From Christensenella sp. UBA1750 (GTDB lineage: Bacteria > Bacillota > Clostridia > Christensenellales > UBA1750): a DNA stretch of 36,000 nt. Shown here piece by piece: positions 30,653 through 36,000 of the stretch (the stretch's first letter is position 1; every line of letters starts with the position of its first letter). The notes beneath the pieces were generated by a model. That model searched no databases, was not told the DNA's origin, and saw nothing but the letters and a program-made list of their open reading frames with translations. Where the stretch lies: NCBI GenBank assembly GCA_002315655.1, contig DCHO01000020.1, positions 1 through 36,000 of the forward strand, in the 5' to 3' direction. The position numbers were made by a program, and so were the translations under genes.

Positions 30653-30716
30653 GCGTACTGAATGAAGCAAACATCATCCAATCCTTACCAGAAGATACAA
30701 CAAAGAAGGAGCCAAA

Positions 30717-31247
30717 TTGAAAGAAAACATTCTGTCTGACGAAATCCGGGAGCTGACGCAACGCGGACTGTGGGAGACCGAAAACCTCATCGCCTGTGTG
30801 CCGGATGAACTGTGGAGCAAGCGCTACGACGGGCTGCCCATGTGGAAATACATCTACCACACCCTGTTTTCCATGGACAGGTGGTTCATCAACCCCGCCG
30901 ACCTTACTTACGCCCCGCCGCCCTTTCATCAGGAGGATTTGGCGAATCTGAATGCCGTGCCGGAGGATTCTCTCACCGTCACCCGCGAGCAGATGAACGG
31001 CTATTTTTCCGCCATCAAAGAGAAACTCACGCCCTTCTGCGACAAATTGACCGATGAAATGCTTACTCAGACCCCGAATGGCTGTGACATGAATCAATTT
31101 CGCCTGATCTTGGGGCAATTCCGCCACTGGCACCGCCACATGGGACTGATCTACGGCTTTCTTGTTGAGGATACCGGCAAATGGCCGTTTGTGCTCAACC
31201 AGTTGGGGAAAATCCCCTCCGAACCCATGCCGAATTATTATGAATAA
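30717..31247 (+). CDS. DinB-like four-helix protein
   Basis: A 176-residue protein with the outline of the DinB/YfiT metal-binding bundle: MWKYIYHTLFSMDRWFINP in the second helix, and QFRHWHRHMGLIYGFL near the C-terminus, which supplies candidate His ligands. Members act as thiol-dependent transferases or are of unknown role. The start is a TTG at 30717 with AAGGAG 5 nt upstream; there is no ATG before MWKYIY. It is followed at 24 nt by the phosphatase-superfamily gene, so the two probably form an operon. Confidence 0.75.
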   Translation: MKENILSDEIRELTQRGLWETENLIACVPDELWSKRYDGLPMWKYIYHTLFSMDRWFINPADLTYAPPPFHQEDLANLNAVPEDSLTVTREQMNGYFSAIKEKLTPFCDKLTDEMLTQTPNGCDMNQFRLILGQFRHWHRHMGLIYGFLVEDTGKWPFVLNQLGKIPSEPMPNYYE

Positions 31248-31271
31248 ATAACAACAAAGGAGCAAACCACC

Positions 31272-32078
31272 ATGAACGAATACGCACAGAACTGCATTTC
31301 CTCCGTCGCCGCATCCCTTTCCACCATCATGGGCATCGAGCCGCCCAAGGATGCCGGAGCCGCCAACCCTGCCTTTGTGAACATGGCTGAAAGGGCCTTC
31401 GCCGGGCGCAAGGCCGACCGCGTGCTCATGTATAACCCCGACGCCATCGCCCACTACATTTTCGCCAGATACACCGACCTTTTCCAGCCCGTGCTAAGCA
31501 ACACCTCCCTTGCCCTGCCCATGCAGAGCGTGATGCCCTCCGTGACCCCGGTGTGCTTCGCCTCCATGTATTCCGGCGCCATGCCAGACATTCACGGCAT
31601 CAAGGCCTATGTGAAGCCCGTGCTCACCGTGGAAACCATCTTTGACGCCTGCATCCGTTCCGGCAAAAAGCCTGCCATCGTCTCCACAAAGGGCGATTCC
31701 ATCTCCATGATCTTCTTGGAGCGCGACATGGATTATTTCCTCTTTGACAATTCGGATGAAGTGAACATCAAGGCAAAGGAACTGATCCAAGAGGACAAAT
31801 ACGACATCATCGTGGTCTACAACGGCAATTTCGACTCCACCATGCACCGCTGCGGCCCCGAAGCCCCGGAATCTCTGGAAGCCCTGAAAAAGAACGCGCG
31901 GGTCTTTGACGAACTGTGCACGCTGGTGAAGGAAAACTGGAAGGAGCACGACACCGTTGTAGCCTTCGCCCCCGACCACGGCTGCCACTTAATCGACGGC
32001 GGCGCGGGCAGCCACGGCCTCGATCAGGTCGAGGATATGCTCATCCCCCACTTCTACGGCGCGTTCCCCAAGGCGTGA
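31272..32078 (+). CDS. alkaline-phosphatase-superfamily protein
   Basis: A 268-residue protein with alkaline-phosphatase/nucleotide-pyrophosphatase fold motifs. The nucleophile region SVTPVCFASMYSGAMPDIHGI carries Thr92. The metal-ligand regions are NGNFDSTMHRCG, APDHGCH (Asp235, His236) and GAGSHG (His248). There is no signal peptide, so it should be cytosolic. It is small for the superfamily. The likely activity is a phosphodiesterase or phosphatase of unknown substrate. AAAGGAG lies upstream of the ATG. Its stop nearly abuts the next gene. Confidence 0.8.
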   Translation: MNEYAQNCISSVAASLSTIMGIEPPKDAGAANPAFVNMAERAFAGRKADRVLMYNPDAIAHYIFARYTDLFQPVLSNTSLALPMQSVMPSVTPVCFASMYSGAMPDIHGIKAYVKPVLTVETIFDACIRSGKKPAIVSTKGDSISMIFLERDMDYFLFDNSDEVNIKAKELIQEDKYDIIVVYNGNFDSTMHRCGPEAPESLEALKKNARVFDELCTLVKENWKEHDTVVAFAPDHGCHLIDGGAGSHGLDQVEDMLIPHFYGAFPKA

Positions 32079-32080
32079 GC

Positions 32081-32905
32081 ATGAAAGACTACACCTATCG
32101 GATGCTTTCCCGTATCAACCGGGAGGAAGCGGACACCTACGAAAAATGCCGGAAGGACGGCACCATCATTAAGCACGAAGTCTATGACAACGGCGTGTTT
32201 CTTGTGGAGGATTTTGACAATACCTATTATGCCCTTCTTTCCTTTGAGGGCGATGTGCAGAGTTATACGCTGGTGCACCATCTCTGTCAGGAGCTGGAAT
32301 GGGTCATTGCCAACAAAGGGCAGCGTAAACATACGCTGATTATAAACGGCGAAAACCGCTGGCTTATGCACTTTGTCGCCTTCGCCCACTATAATCTGCA
32401 CAATATCGGCTACGAATACCGCATTTCCCGCGAAAATGCCAAGGAGGACGCGGTGTTTCCCGCCGGAATCGTCTGCAAGGGCTATGAGGAAGACAAGGTT
32501 CCCCTTTATGCCCGCTGCCTTGACGAGGCCTTTGAGGAGCAGGACAAAATCTCCGGCGAGTGCAACGAAGGTATGGCAGAGAAAACCCAGAATTACTGTA
32601 AAGAGGTCTGTCCCAAGGCCGATGCAAGGGGCGATTTCTACGCCTTCTGGCAGGGAGAAAACCTAATCGGCCTGTGCCTGTGCGAAGGCGATCTGCTGGA
32701 TTCCTTCGTTATATCACCTGCGCATCAGGGCAAAGGCATCGGAAAAACTCTGCTGACCTACTGCCTTTCCAAACGCTTTGAAAACGATTCTCGGCAGGAA
32801 GTTTTCCTCTACACCTATTATTCCAACATCCGGGCGCAGAATCTCTATGCCAAGTCCGGCATGGAGCGCACCGGCTTTTACGCGATTTTCCGCGAAAAAG
32901 GCTGA
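32081..32905 (+). CDS. GNAT-family acetyltransferase with an N-terminal extra domain
   Basis: A 274-residue protein. Residues 1 to about 125 form an extra domain (DYTYRMLSRINREEADTYEK...). The GNAT domain follows, with LDSFVISPAHQGKGIGKTLLTYCL as the acetyl-CoA motif and YSNIRAQNLYAKSGMERTGFYAIF as the C-terminal end. The acceptor is unknown. The ATG at 32081 has AAGG 7 nt upstream. A GTG at 32075 overlapping the previous stop is an alternative two residues longer. It is the third gene of the DinB/phosphatase/GNAT operon. Confidence 0.83.
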   Translation: MKDYTYRMLSRINREEADTYEKCRKDGTIIKHEVYDNGVFLVEDFDNTYYALLSFEGDVQSYTLVHHLCQELEWVIANKGQRKHTLIINGENRWLMHFVAFAHYNLHNIGYEYRISRENAKEDAVFPAGIVCKGYEEDKVPLYARCLDEAFEEQDKISGECNEGMAEKTQNYCKEVCPKADARGDFYAFWQGENLIGLCLCEGDLLDSFVISPAHQGKGIGKTLLTYCLSKRFENDSRQEVFLYTYYSNIRAQNLYAKSGMERTGFYAIFREKG

Positions 32906-32977
32906 CCCGAAAATCCTACGATTCGTCCTTTTTCCACCGTTTGTCCCCGCAATTCCACAGACAAATCCACAGCCACA

Positions 32978-33020
32978 AAAAGTTATCCACAGCTCTGTGC
33001 AAGAACTGTGGATAACTTTT
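32978..33020. other. 15-bp perfect hairpin made of two inverted DnaA boxes (also terminator-shaped)
   Basis: AAAAGTTATCCACAG (32978-32992) and CTGTGGATAACTTTT (33006-33020) are perfect inverted copies around a 13-nt loop. Each arm holds an exact DnaA box: TTATCCACA at 32983-32991, and its complement at 33007-33015. Partial TCCACA cores also lie nearby at about 32953-32958 and 32965-32970. The element sits between convergent genes, and its A-run/T-run flanks equally fit a bidirectional terminator. Confidence 0.75.
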
Positions 33021-33193
33021 GCAATTTGCAGGACAAAATGTAGGATGCACGCAAACCTTTATGAAGCGCAGGCACTCCCGGCAACCGCAAACCGTACCTG
33101 TTGGAGAACCGCCTCACCACTGAATGGCGCGACCACCGCAGCCGGACAGCCACCGCACTTTCCGCAGCGCTCCCGCGCCCGTCGAGGGCGCGT
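33021..33193. other. intergenic stretch without a gene
   Basis: About 170 bp between the DnaA-box hairpin and repeat copy B with no convincing gene. It contains a short hairpin CGCGCCC-gtcga-GGGCGCG at 33174-33192 that abuts the repeat. Its outer left part (GGACAAAATGTAGGAT, 33031-33046) is an imperfect inverted copy of sequence near 32911-32926. Confidence 0.6.
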
Positions 33194-33253
33194 AAGGCTC
33201 GCCCGCGTGCGGGAGAGCTGTCAAATCTGTGAAACAGATTTGACTGAGAGGGT
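33194..33253 (-). repeat. interspersed double-hairpin repeat, copy B (after rlmH)
   Basis: A 60-bp element beginning 3 nt downstream of the rlmH stop. It shares 29 identical bases at one end and 12 at the other with copy A (10551-10598). The central variable stem here is GTCAAATCTG-tgaaa-CAGATTTGAC (10 bp), against 5 bp of different sequence in copy A. Confidence 0.85.
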
Positions 33254-33256
33254 GCT

Positions 33257-33730
33257 CTACTTATGATACGGCTCCTTCGCCTGAATCTTCATCGCCCGAT
33301 AAAGCTGCTCTAAGAAAATCACCCGCATCATCTGGTGCGGAAAAGTCAGTGTGGAAAAGGAAATCCGCTCATTCGCCCGCTGGTAGACCTTCTCCGAAAG
33401 TCCCAGCGACCCGCCGATGACGAACACCAGCCGCCCCTTCTGCATCACCTGCTCCACATGGGCGGAAAATTCCTCCGAGGTGTAGGTCTTTCCCTGCACC
33501 GCCAGCGCGATCACCACATCGTCCGGGCGAATCTTGGAGAGGATTCGCTCCCCCTCCGATTCCATCACCTGCCTGTTCGCCCCCTCGGAAGGGTGCGCAG
33601 GCTCCGGCGCGTCCGGCACCTCGCAAAGCTCCACCTGCCCATAGCGGGACAGCCGTTTCAGATATTCCTCGCAGGCGTCTCTCCAATACTTTTCTTTCAG
33701 TCTGCCCACGCACAGCAGCATTGCCCGCAT
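33257..33730 (-). CDS. rlmH: 23S rRNA (pseudouridine1915-N3)-methyltransferase
   Basis: A SPOUT-class methyltransferase acting on pseudouridine 1915 of 23S rRNA. The protein has 157 residues. The N-terminus is MLLCVGRLKEKYWRDACEEYLKRL, and the SAM-knot region VFVIGGSLGLSEKVYQRANERISFSTLTFPHQMMRVIFLEQLYRA is diagnostic. It ends in KEPYHK as the family does. It lies 15 nt after the YycJ-like gene on the same strand, a pairing known in Firmicutes, often in the origin-proximal part of the chromosome. Confidence 0.97.
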   Translation of the reverse strand: MRAMLLCVGRLKEKYWRDACEEYLKRLSRYGQVELCEVPDAPEPAHPSEGANRQVMESEGERILSKIRPDDVVIALAVQGKTYTSEEFSAHVEQVMQKGRLVFVIGGSLGLSEKVYQRANERISFSTLTFPHQMMRVIFLEQLYRAMKIQAKEPYHK

Positions 33731-33745
33731 AAAATACCTCCAAAT

Positions 33746-34540
33746 TTACCCGATGTACGCTTCCGCCGCATGGTCGGGGAAGGTCATGTGCAGTTTCACA
33801 TCCTGCCCCAGCTTTGCGCCGTAATCCCGCAGGATTTCCGCCACCGTGGAATACGCCAGCTCCGGCACGTTGTTTTCCTCGGAAAGATGTCCCAAATACA
33901 CATGAGGATTGCTGCTGTTCAGCAGCTGGCACAGCGCCTCCCCGCTGGACACGTTGGACAGGTGCCCTTTGTTCGACAAAATCCGCCGTTTCAGCCGGTC
34001 GGGGTACGCCCCGTCCCTAAGCATCTGCACATCATGGTTCGCTTCCAGCACCATCGCCTCCACGCCGCAGAGGTAGGAAAGCGTCTCCTTTGTCGCGTGT
34101 CCCAGATCTGTCAACAGTCCCGCCTTGTGCCCGTCGCATTCCAGCGCGTAGCCTGTGGGTTCAAAGGCGTCATGGGGAATGGGAAAGGGCAGCACGTCCA
34201 CCCGGTCAATGTAGAAATCCTGCCCGGGAACAAATTCACAGTGCTGCGCGGCGGGAATCTCCCCCACCTTTCCCTCCATGCCCGCCCAGGTTCCGGGCGA
34301 AGCGTAAACCTCCATGCCGTACTTGCGTGCCAGCACGCCAACCCCCTTGATGTGGTCGATGTGCTCATGGGTGAGCAGGATCGCCCGCACGTCCTTCATG
34401 GCATAGCCCTGGGCGCAGACCGCTTCTTCCAGCATTTTCCCCGTGCGCCCGGCGTCCACAAGCAGCAGCGTATCCTTAAAGCGCACCAGCGTCGCATTTC
34501 CCGTGGAGCCGGAAAACAGCGACCGAAACTCAAAATCCAT
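33746..34540 (-). CDS. YycJ-type MBL-fold metallohydrolase
   Basis: A metallo-beta-lactamase-fold hydrolase of 264 residues. The N-terminus FRSLFSGSTGNATLVRF and the metal motif LTHEHIDHIKGVGVLARK (HxHxDH) fit the YycJ/VicX family, with further ligands in LLTDLGHAT and VYLGHLSEENN. YycJ proteins are linked to DNA mismatch-repair or WalKR-region functions in other Firmicutes, but the exact substrate is not settled. The ATG at 34540 has AAGGGGA upstream. It is first in an operon with rlmH; walR and walK are not in the window. Confidence 0.92.
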   Translation of the reverse strand: MDFEFRSLFSGSTGNATLVRFKDTLLLVDAGRTGKMLEEAVCAQGYAMKDVRAILLTHEHIDHIKGVGVLARKYGMEVYASPGTWAGMEGKVGEIPAAQHCEFVPGQDFYIDRVDVLPFPIPHDAFEPTGYALECDGHKAGLLTDLGHATKETLSYLCGVEAMVLEANHDVQMLRDGAYPDRLKRRILSNKGHLSNVSSGEALCQLLNSSNPHVYLGHLSEENNVPELAYSTVAEILRDYGAKLGQDVKLHMTFPDHAAEAYIG

Positions 34541-34620
34541 CGAAAAATCCCCTTGATTTCTCTTATATTTCAACAGAAAACGGCTTTCATCGGCTCGTTT
34601 CCCCACAAAATCGCTATTGT

Positions 34621-34649
34621 ATTATACCCCATATATAGGGCTTTCGCAA
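34621..34649 (-). promoter_or_regulatory. promoter of yycJ-rlmH
   Basis: On the minus strand, -35 TTGCGA (34644-34649), 17-bp spacer and perfect -10 TATAAT (34621-34626). The predicted leader is about 75 nt. Confidence 0.8.
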
Positions 34650-34688
34650 GGCTTGTACCCCCACAGACAGGGGATAACAAAAAGATAA

Positions 34689-34716
34689 CCGCCCATCCGA
34701 AAATCCGGACAGGCGG
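34689..34716 (-). terminator. intrinsic terminator after the AraC-family gene
   Basis: On the minus strand, CCGCC-TG-TCCG pairs with CGGA-TG-GGCGG around a short loop. A T-rich tract (TTATCTTTTTG) follows. It lies 16 nt after the regulator's stop. Confidence 0.75.
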
Positions 34717-34732
34717 GAAATCAAATACTTTC

Positions 34733-35551
34733 TTATGAGGCGTACATCGAGCGGAACTCCGAGGGGGTCATTTCCTCCAACCGCTTGAAATTATAGCAGA
34801 AATAGCTGCTGTTCTCCATGCCGACCTTCTTGCCGATGTCGGAAATGCGCTCGTTGGTTTCCAGCAGCAGCCGCTTGGCCACCTGGATTCTGCGTTTGAG
34901 GATGTACTGGAACGGACGCTCGCCAACGCCCTCCTTGAACACGCGGCAGAAATGCTGCGGGGTTAAGGAAACCAGGTCGGAAAGCTCTTCCAGCGTGATC
35001 ACCTTGTCCAGATGCACGTCGATGTAGTCCAGCACAGGCTTTAATTTCGAGGTGCGCTGGCTCTGCTGCGTCTGCTGCTCCCGGCGCAGGAGAATGAACT
35101 CCGCCACAATGCGGTAAACGTAGGGCGAGGCGCGGAGCTGGCCGTTGATGGCATCGGTTCTAAGCTCGGTGAAAATGTTGTGGAACAGCGCATCGAAGCG
35201 GGTCGGGTCGGGCAGCGTGGTGACGCAGGCCTTCTGCAAACCCATGCCTTCCAGCGTTTCCTTCAAATGCAACCCGTCAAAGCACAGCCAGCTGGTTTCC
35301 CAATGGTCGCCCGTCGGCCAATAGTCGTGGGGCACGCCCGCCGGCAGATAAAAGCAGATGCCGGGGCCGATCTCATAGGTGCGGCCGTCCACGTTCAGGC
35401 GGCCTTCGCCCTCCACGCCGTAGATGATCTGCGCGACGGCGCTGCCTTCCTCACGGGTGCGGCGGCATTGCGGCTGGCTCACGCCGATGGCATGAATAAT
35501 AAACGGAAGATCCAATGTCGTGTGATTGGGGAACATGGCTTCTGGTTTCAA
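34733..35551 (-). CDS. AraC-family transcriptional regulator
   Basis: A 272-residue regulator. The N-terminal cupin-like sensor (about 15-110) contains YGVEGEGRLNVDGRTYEIGPG and FYLPAGVPHDYWP, the usual sugar-binding cupin pattern. The C-terminal double helix-turn-helix (about 170-270) has LEELSDLVSLTPQHFCRVFKE and ISDIGKKVGMENSSYFCYNFKR. The start is a TTG at 35551 with AAGGAGG 8 nt upstream; the first ATG is 15 nt further in and too far from the site. It probably responds to a carbohydrate. No obvious target sits beside it, and it has its own promoter and terminator. Confidence 0.92.
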   Translation of the reverse strand: MKPEAMFPNHTTLDLPFIIHAIGVSQPQCRRTREEGSAVAQIIYGVEGEGRLNVDGRTYEIGPGICFYLPAGVPHDYWPTGDHWETSWLCFDGLHLKETLEGMGLQKACVTTLPDPTRFDALFHNIFTELRTDAINGQLRASPYVYRIVAEFILLRREQQTQQSQRTSKLKPVLDYIDVHLDKVITLEELSDLVSLTPQHFCRVFKEGVGERPFQYILKRRIQVAKRLLLETNERISDIGKKVGMENSSYFCYNFKRLEEMTPSEFRSMYAS

Positions 35552-35595
35552 TGGAAGTTCCTCCTTGATGGGGCGAGTAATCGTTTTTCCTGATA

Positions 35596-35624
35596 ATTAT
35601 ACCGTTTTATTTCTGTTCTTGCAA
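35596..35624 (-). promoter_or_regulatory. promoter of the AraC-family gene
   Basis: On the minus strand, -35 TTGCAA (35619-35624), 17-bp spacer and perfect -10 TATAAT (35596-35601). Confidence 0.82.
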
Positions 35625-35654
35625 GTAAATTTTCAACAATTTATCTGAAAAGCA

Positions 35655-35683
35655 TTGATGAAATCCCGTTTTTATGCTACTAT
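35655..35683 (+). promoter_or_regulatory. promoter of the 74-residue leader-like gene
   Basis: -35 TTGATG (35655-35660), 17-bp spacer, -10 TACTAT (35678-35683) preceded by TGC (extended -10). Two GAATATT-based palindromes follow at 35691-35706 and 35724-35733. The second adjoins the AAGGAG ribosome site. Confidence 0.7.
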
Positions 35684-35736
35684 ATTTGCAGAATATTTTA
35701 ATATTCATCAAAATACTGAAAGGAGAATATTCTGAT

Positions 35737-35961
35737 ATGGCACTCGATGTAAAGGCATCTATTGAAAAAGCTGTCACAAAAATCACCTCCGACAAGGCTC
35801 TGCAGGAGCAGTTCAAAAAGGATCCTGTCAAGGCCGTGGAATCGGTGCTGGGCGTTGACCTCCCCGATGACGTGGTGGACAAGGTCGTGGACGCGGTCAA
35901 GGTCAAGCTCGCCGCCGGAAAGATCAGCGACACCTTGGGAGGTCTCTTCGGCAAAAAGTAG
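35737..35961 (+). CDS. small protein resembling NHLP/Nif11-type leader peptides
   Basis: A 74-residue acidic/basic helical protein. The core KALQEQFKKDPVKAVESVLG, then VDLPDD, resembles the 'F...DP..A+...GV.LP' pattern of NHLP/Nif11-type RiPP leader peptides. The C-terminus is short and Gly-rich (LGGLFGKK) with no Cys, Ser-rich or other evident core peptide. It may therefore be a stand-alone relative rather than a toxin precursor. It has an ATG start with AAGGAG 11 nt upstream. No modification enzyme is seen before the window ends, though genes beyond position 36000 are not visible. Confidence 0.75.
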   Translation: MALDVKASIEKAVTKITSDKALQEQFKKDPVKAVESVLGVDLPDDVVDKVVDAVKVKLAAGKISDTLGGLFGKK

Positions 35962-36000
35962 TCCCCCTCCACCTCCTCTTCCCGCGCCGCAGCGCGTAGG

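Noticed and set aside
32906..33256. Chromosomal replication origin
   Set aside because: Two perfect DnaA boxes are present, but there is no AT-rich unwinding region, no dnaA/dnaN, and the hairpin equally fits a terminator. Kept as a finding only.
33335..34738. 467-codon open frame on the + strand
   Set aside because: Antisense to rlmH and the YycJ-like gene, both well supported. No family motif is seen in it.
1..36000. CRISPR arrays, insertion sequences, prophage, tRNA or rRNA genes
   Set aside because: Looked for on both strands. No regularly spaced repeats, transposase or phage motifs, or cloverleaf/rRNA sequences were recognised by eye.

Overview
The window looks like chromosomal DNA from a high-GC member of the Clostridia, most likely a gut Oscillospiraceae-type Firmicute. 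The evidence is the order ecfA1-ecfA2-ecfT-truA-...-rplM-rpsI, a CoaX-type pantothenate kinase, a Firmicutes-type SOS box, and strong AGGAGG ribosome sites with frequent GTG and TTG starts. A short interspersed repeat of a type I recall from this group is also present. This assignment is inference from gene content, and no rRNA is present to confirm it. I saw no tRNA, rRNA, CRISPR array or insertion sequence.

Region 1 (1-6958, all minus strand). The ribosomal pair rplM-rpsI has its own promoter and a structured leader. Upstream of it lies one compact operon: an ECF transporter S component (probably for pantothenate), coaX, an alpha/beta-hydrolase homologue that has lost its nucleophile and catalytic His, ecfA1, ecfA2, ecfT, truA and a small zinc-ribbon protein. 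Vitamin uptake and the first step of CoA synthesis are thus linked to the shared ECF energising module.

Region 2 (7144-14242). A VOC-fold enzyme (+) is followed by the uvrB-uvrA excision-repair operon (-) under an SOS box, then a small orphan gene (+). A Gfo/Idh/MocA dehydrogenase (-) follows.

Region 3 (14317-17621, minus). A dinJ-yafQ type toxin-antitoxin operon with a repeat-containing promoter sits only 15 nt upstream of a carbohydrate cassette: a cytosolic Asp-box (sialidase-like) protein, a KDPG-type aldolase and a PfkB-family sugar kinase. The Gfo dehydrogenase lies downstream under its own promoter.

Region 4 (17653-21547). A plus-strand run holds manA, a MIF/tautomerase-like protein, a GNAT and a CatA-like acetyltransferase. 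The CatA ribosome site lies inside a perfect 15-bp terminator-like hairpin preceded by a 5-codon mini-ORF. A UroD-superfamily protein converges from the minus strand under a consensus promoter with a palindromic operator candidate.

Region 5 (21586-30357). A 1328-residue fusion of 4-alpha-glucanotransferase (MalQ) and alpha-glucan phosphorylase (GlgP) is followed by a radical SAM protein. Next comes a minus-strand operon galK-tsaE-tsaB-rimI, in which RimI carries a second GNAT-like half-domain. galK, malQ-glgP and manA suggest sugar and storage-glucan metabolism, while tsaB/tsaE make the t6A tRNA modification.

Region 6 (30360-36000). An AT-richer stretch with a broken small reading frame precedes a DinB-like / alkaline-phosphatase-superfamily / GNAT operon. 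A convergent intergenic region follows, with two perfect DnaA boxes forming the arms of a hairpin and a second copy of the interspersed repeat. The conserved pair rlmH-yycJ, an AraC regulator and a 74-residue protein resembling RiPP leader peptides (NHLP/Nif11-like) close the window.

The strongest candidates for new biology are the MalQ-GlgP fusion, the hairpin in front of catA, the variable-stem repeat placed directly after stop codons, the DnaA-box hairpin and the pseudo-hydrolase inside the ECF/CoA operon.
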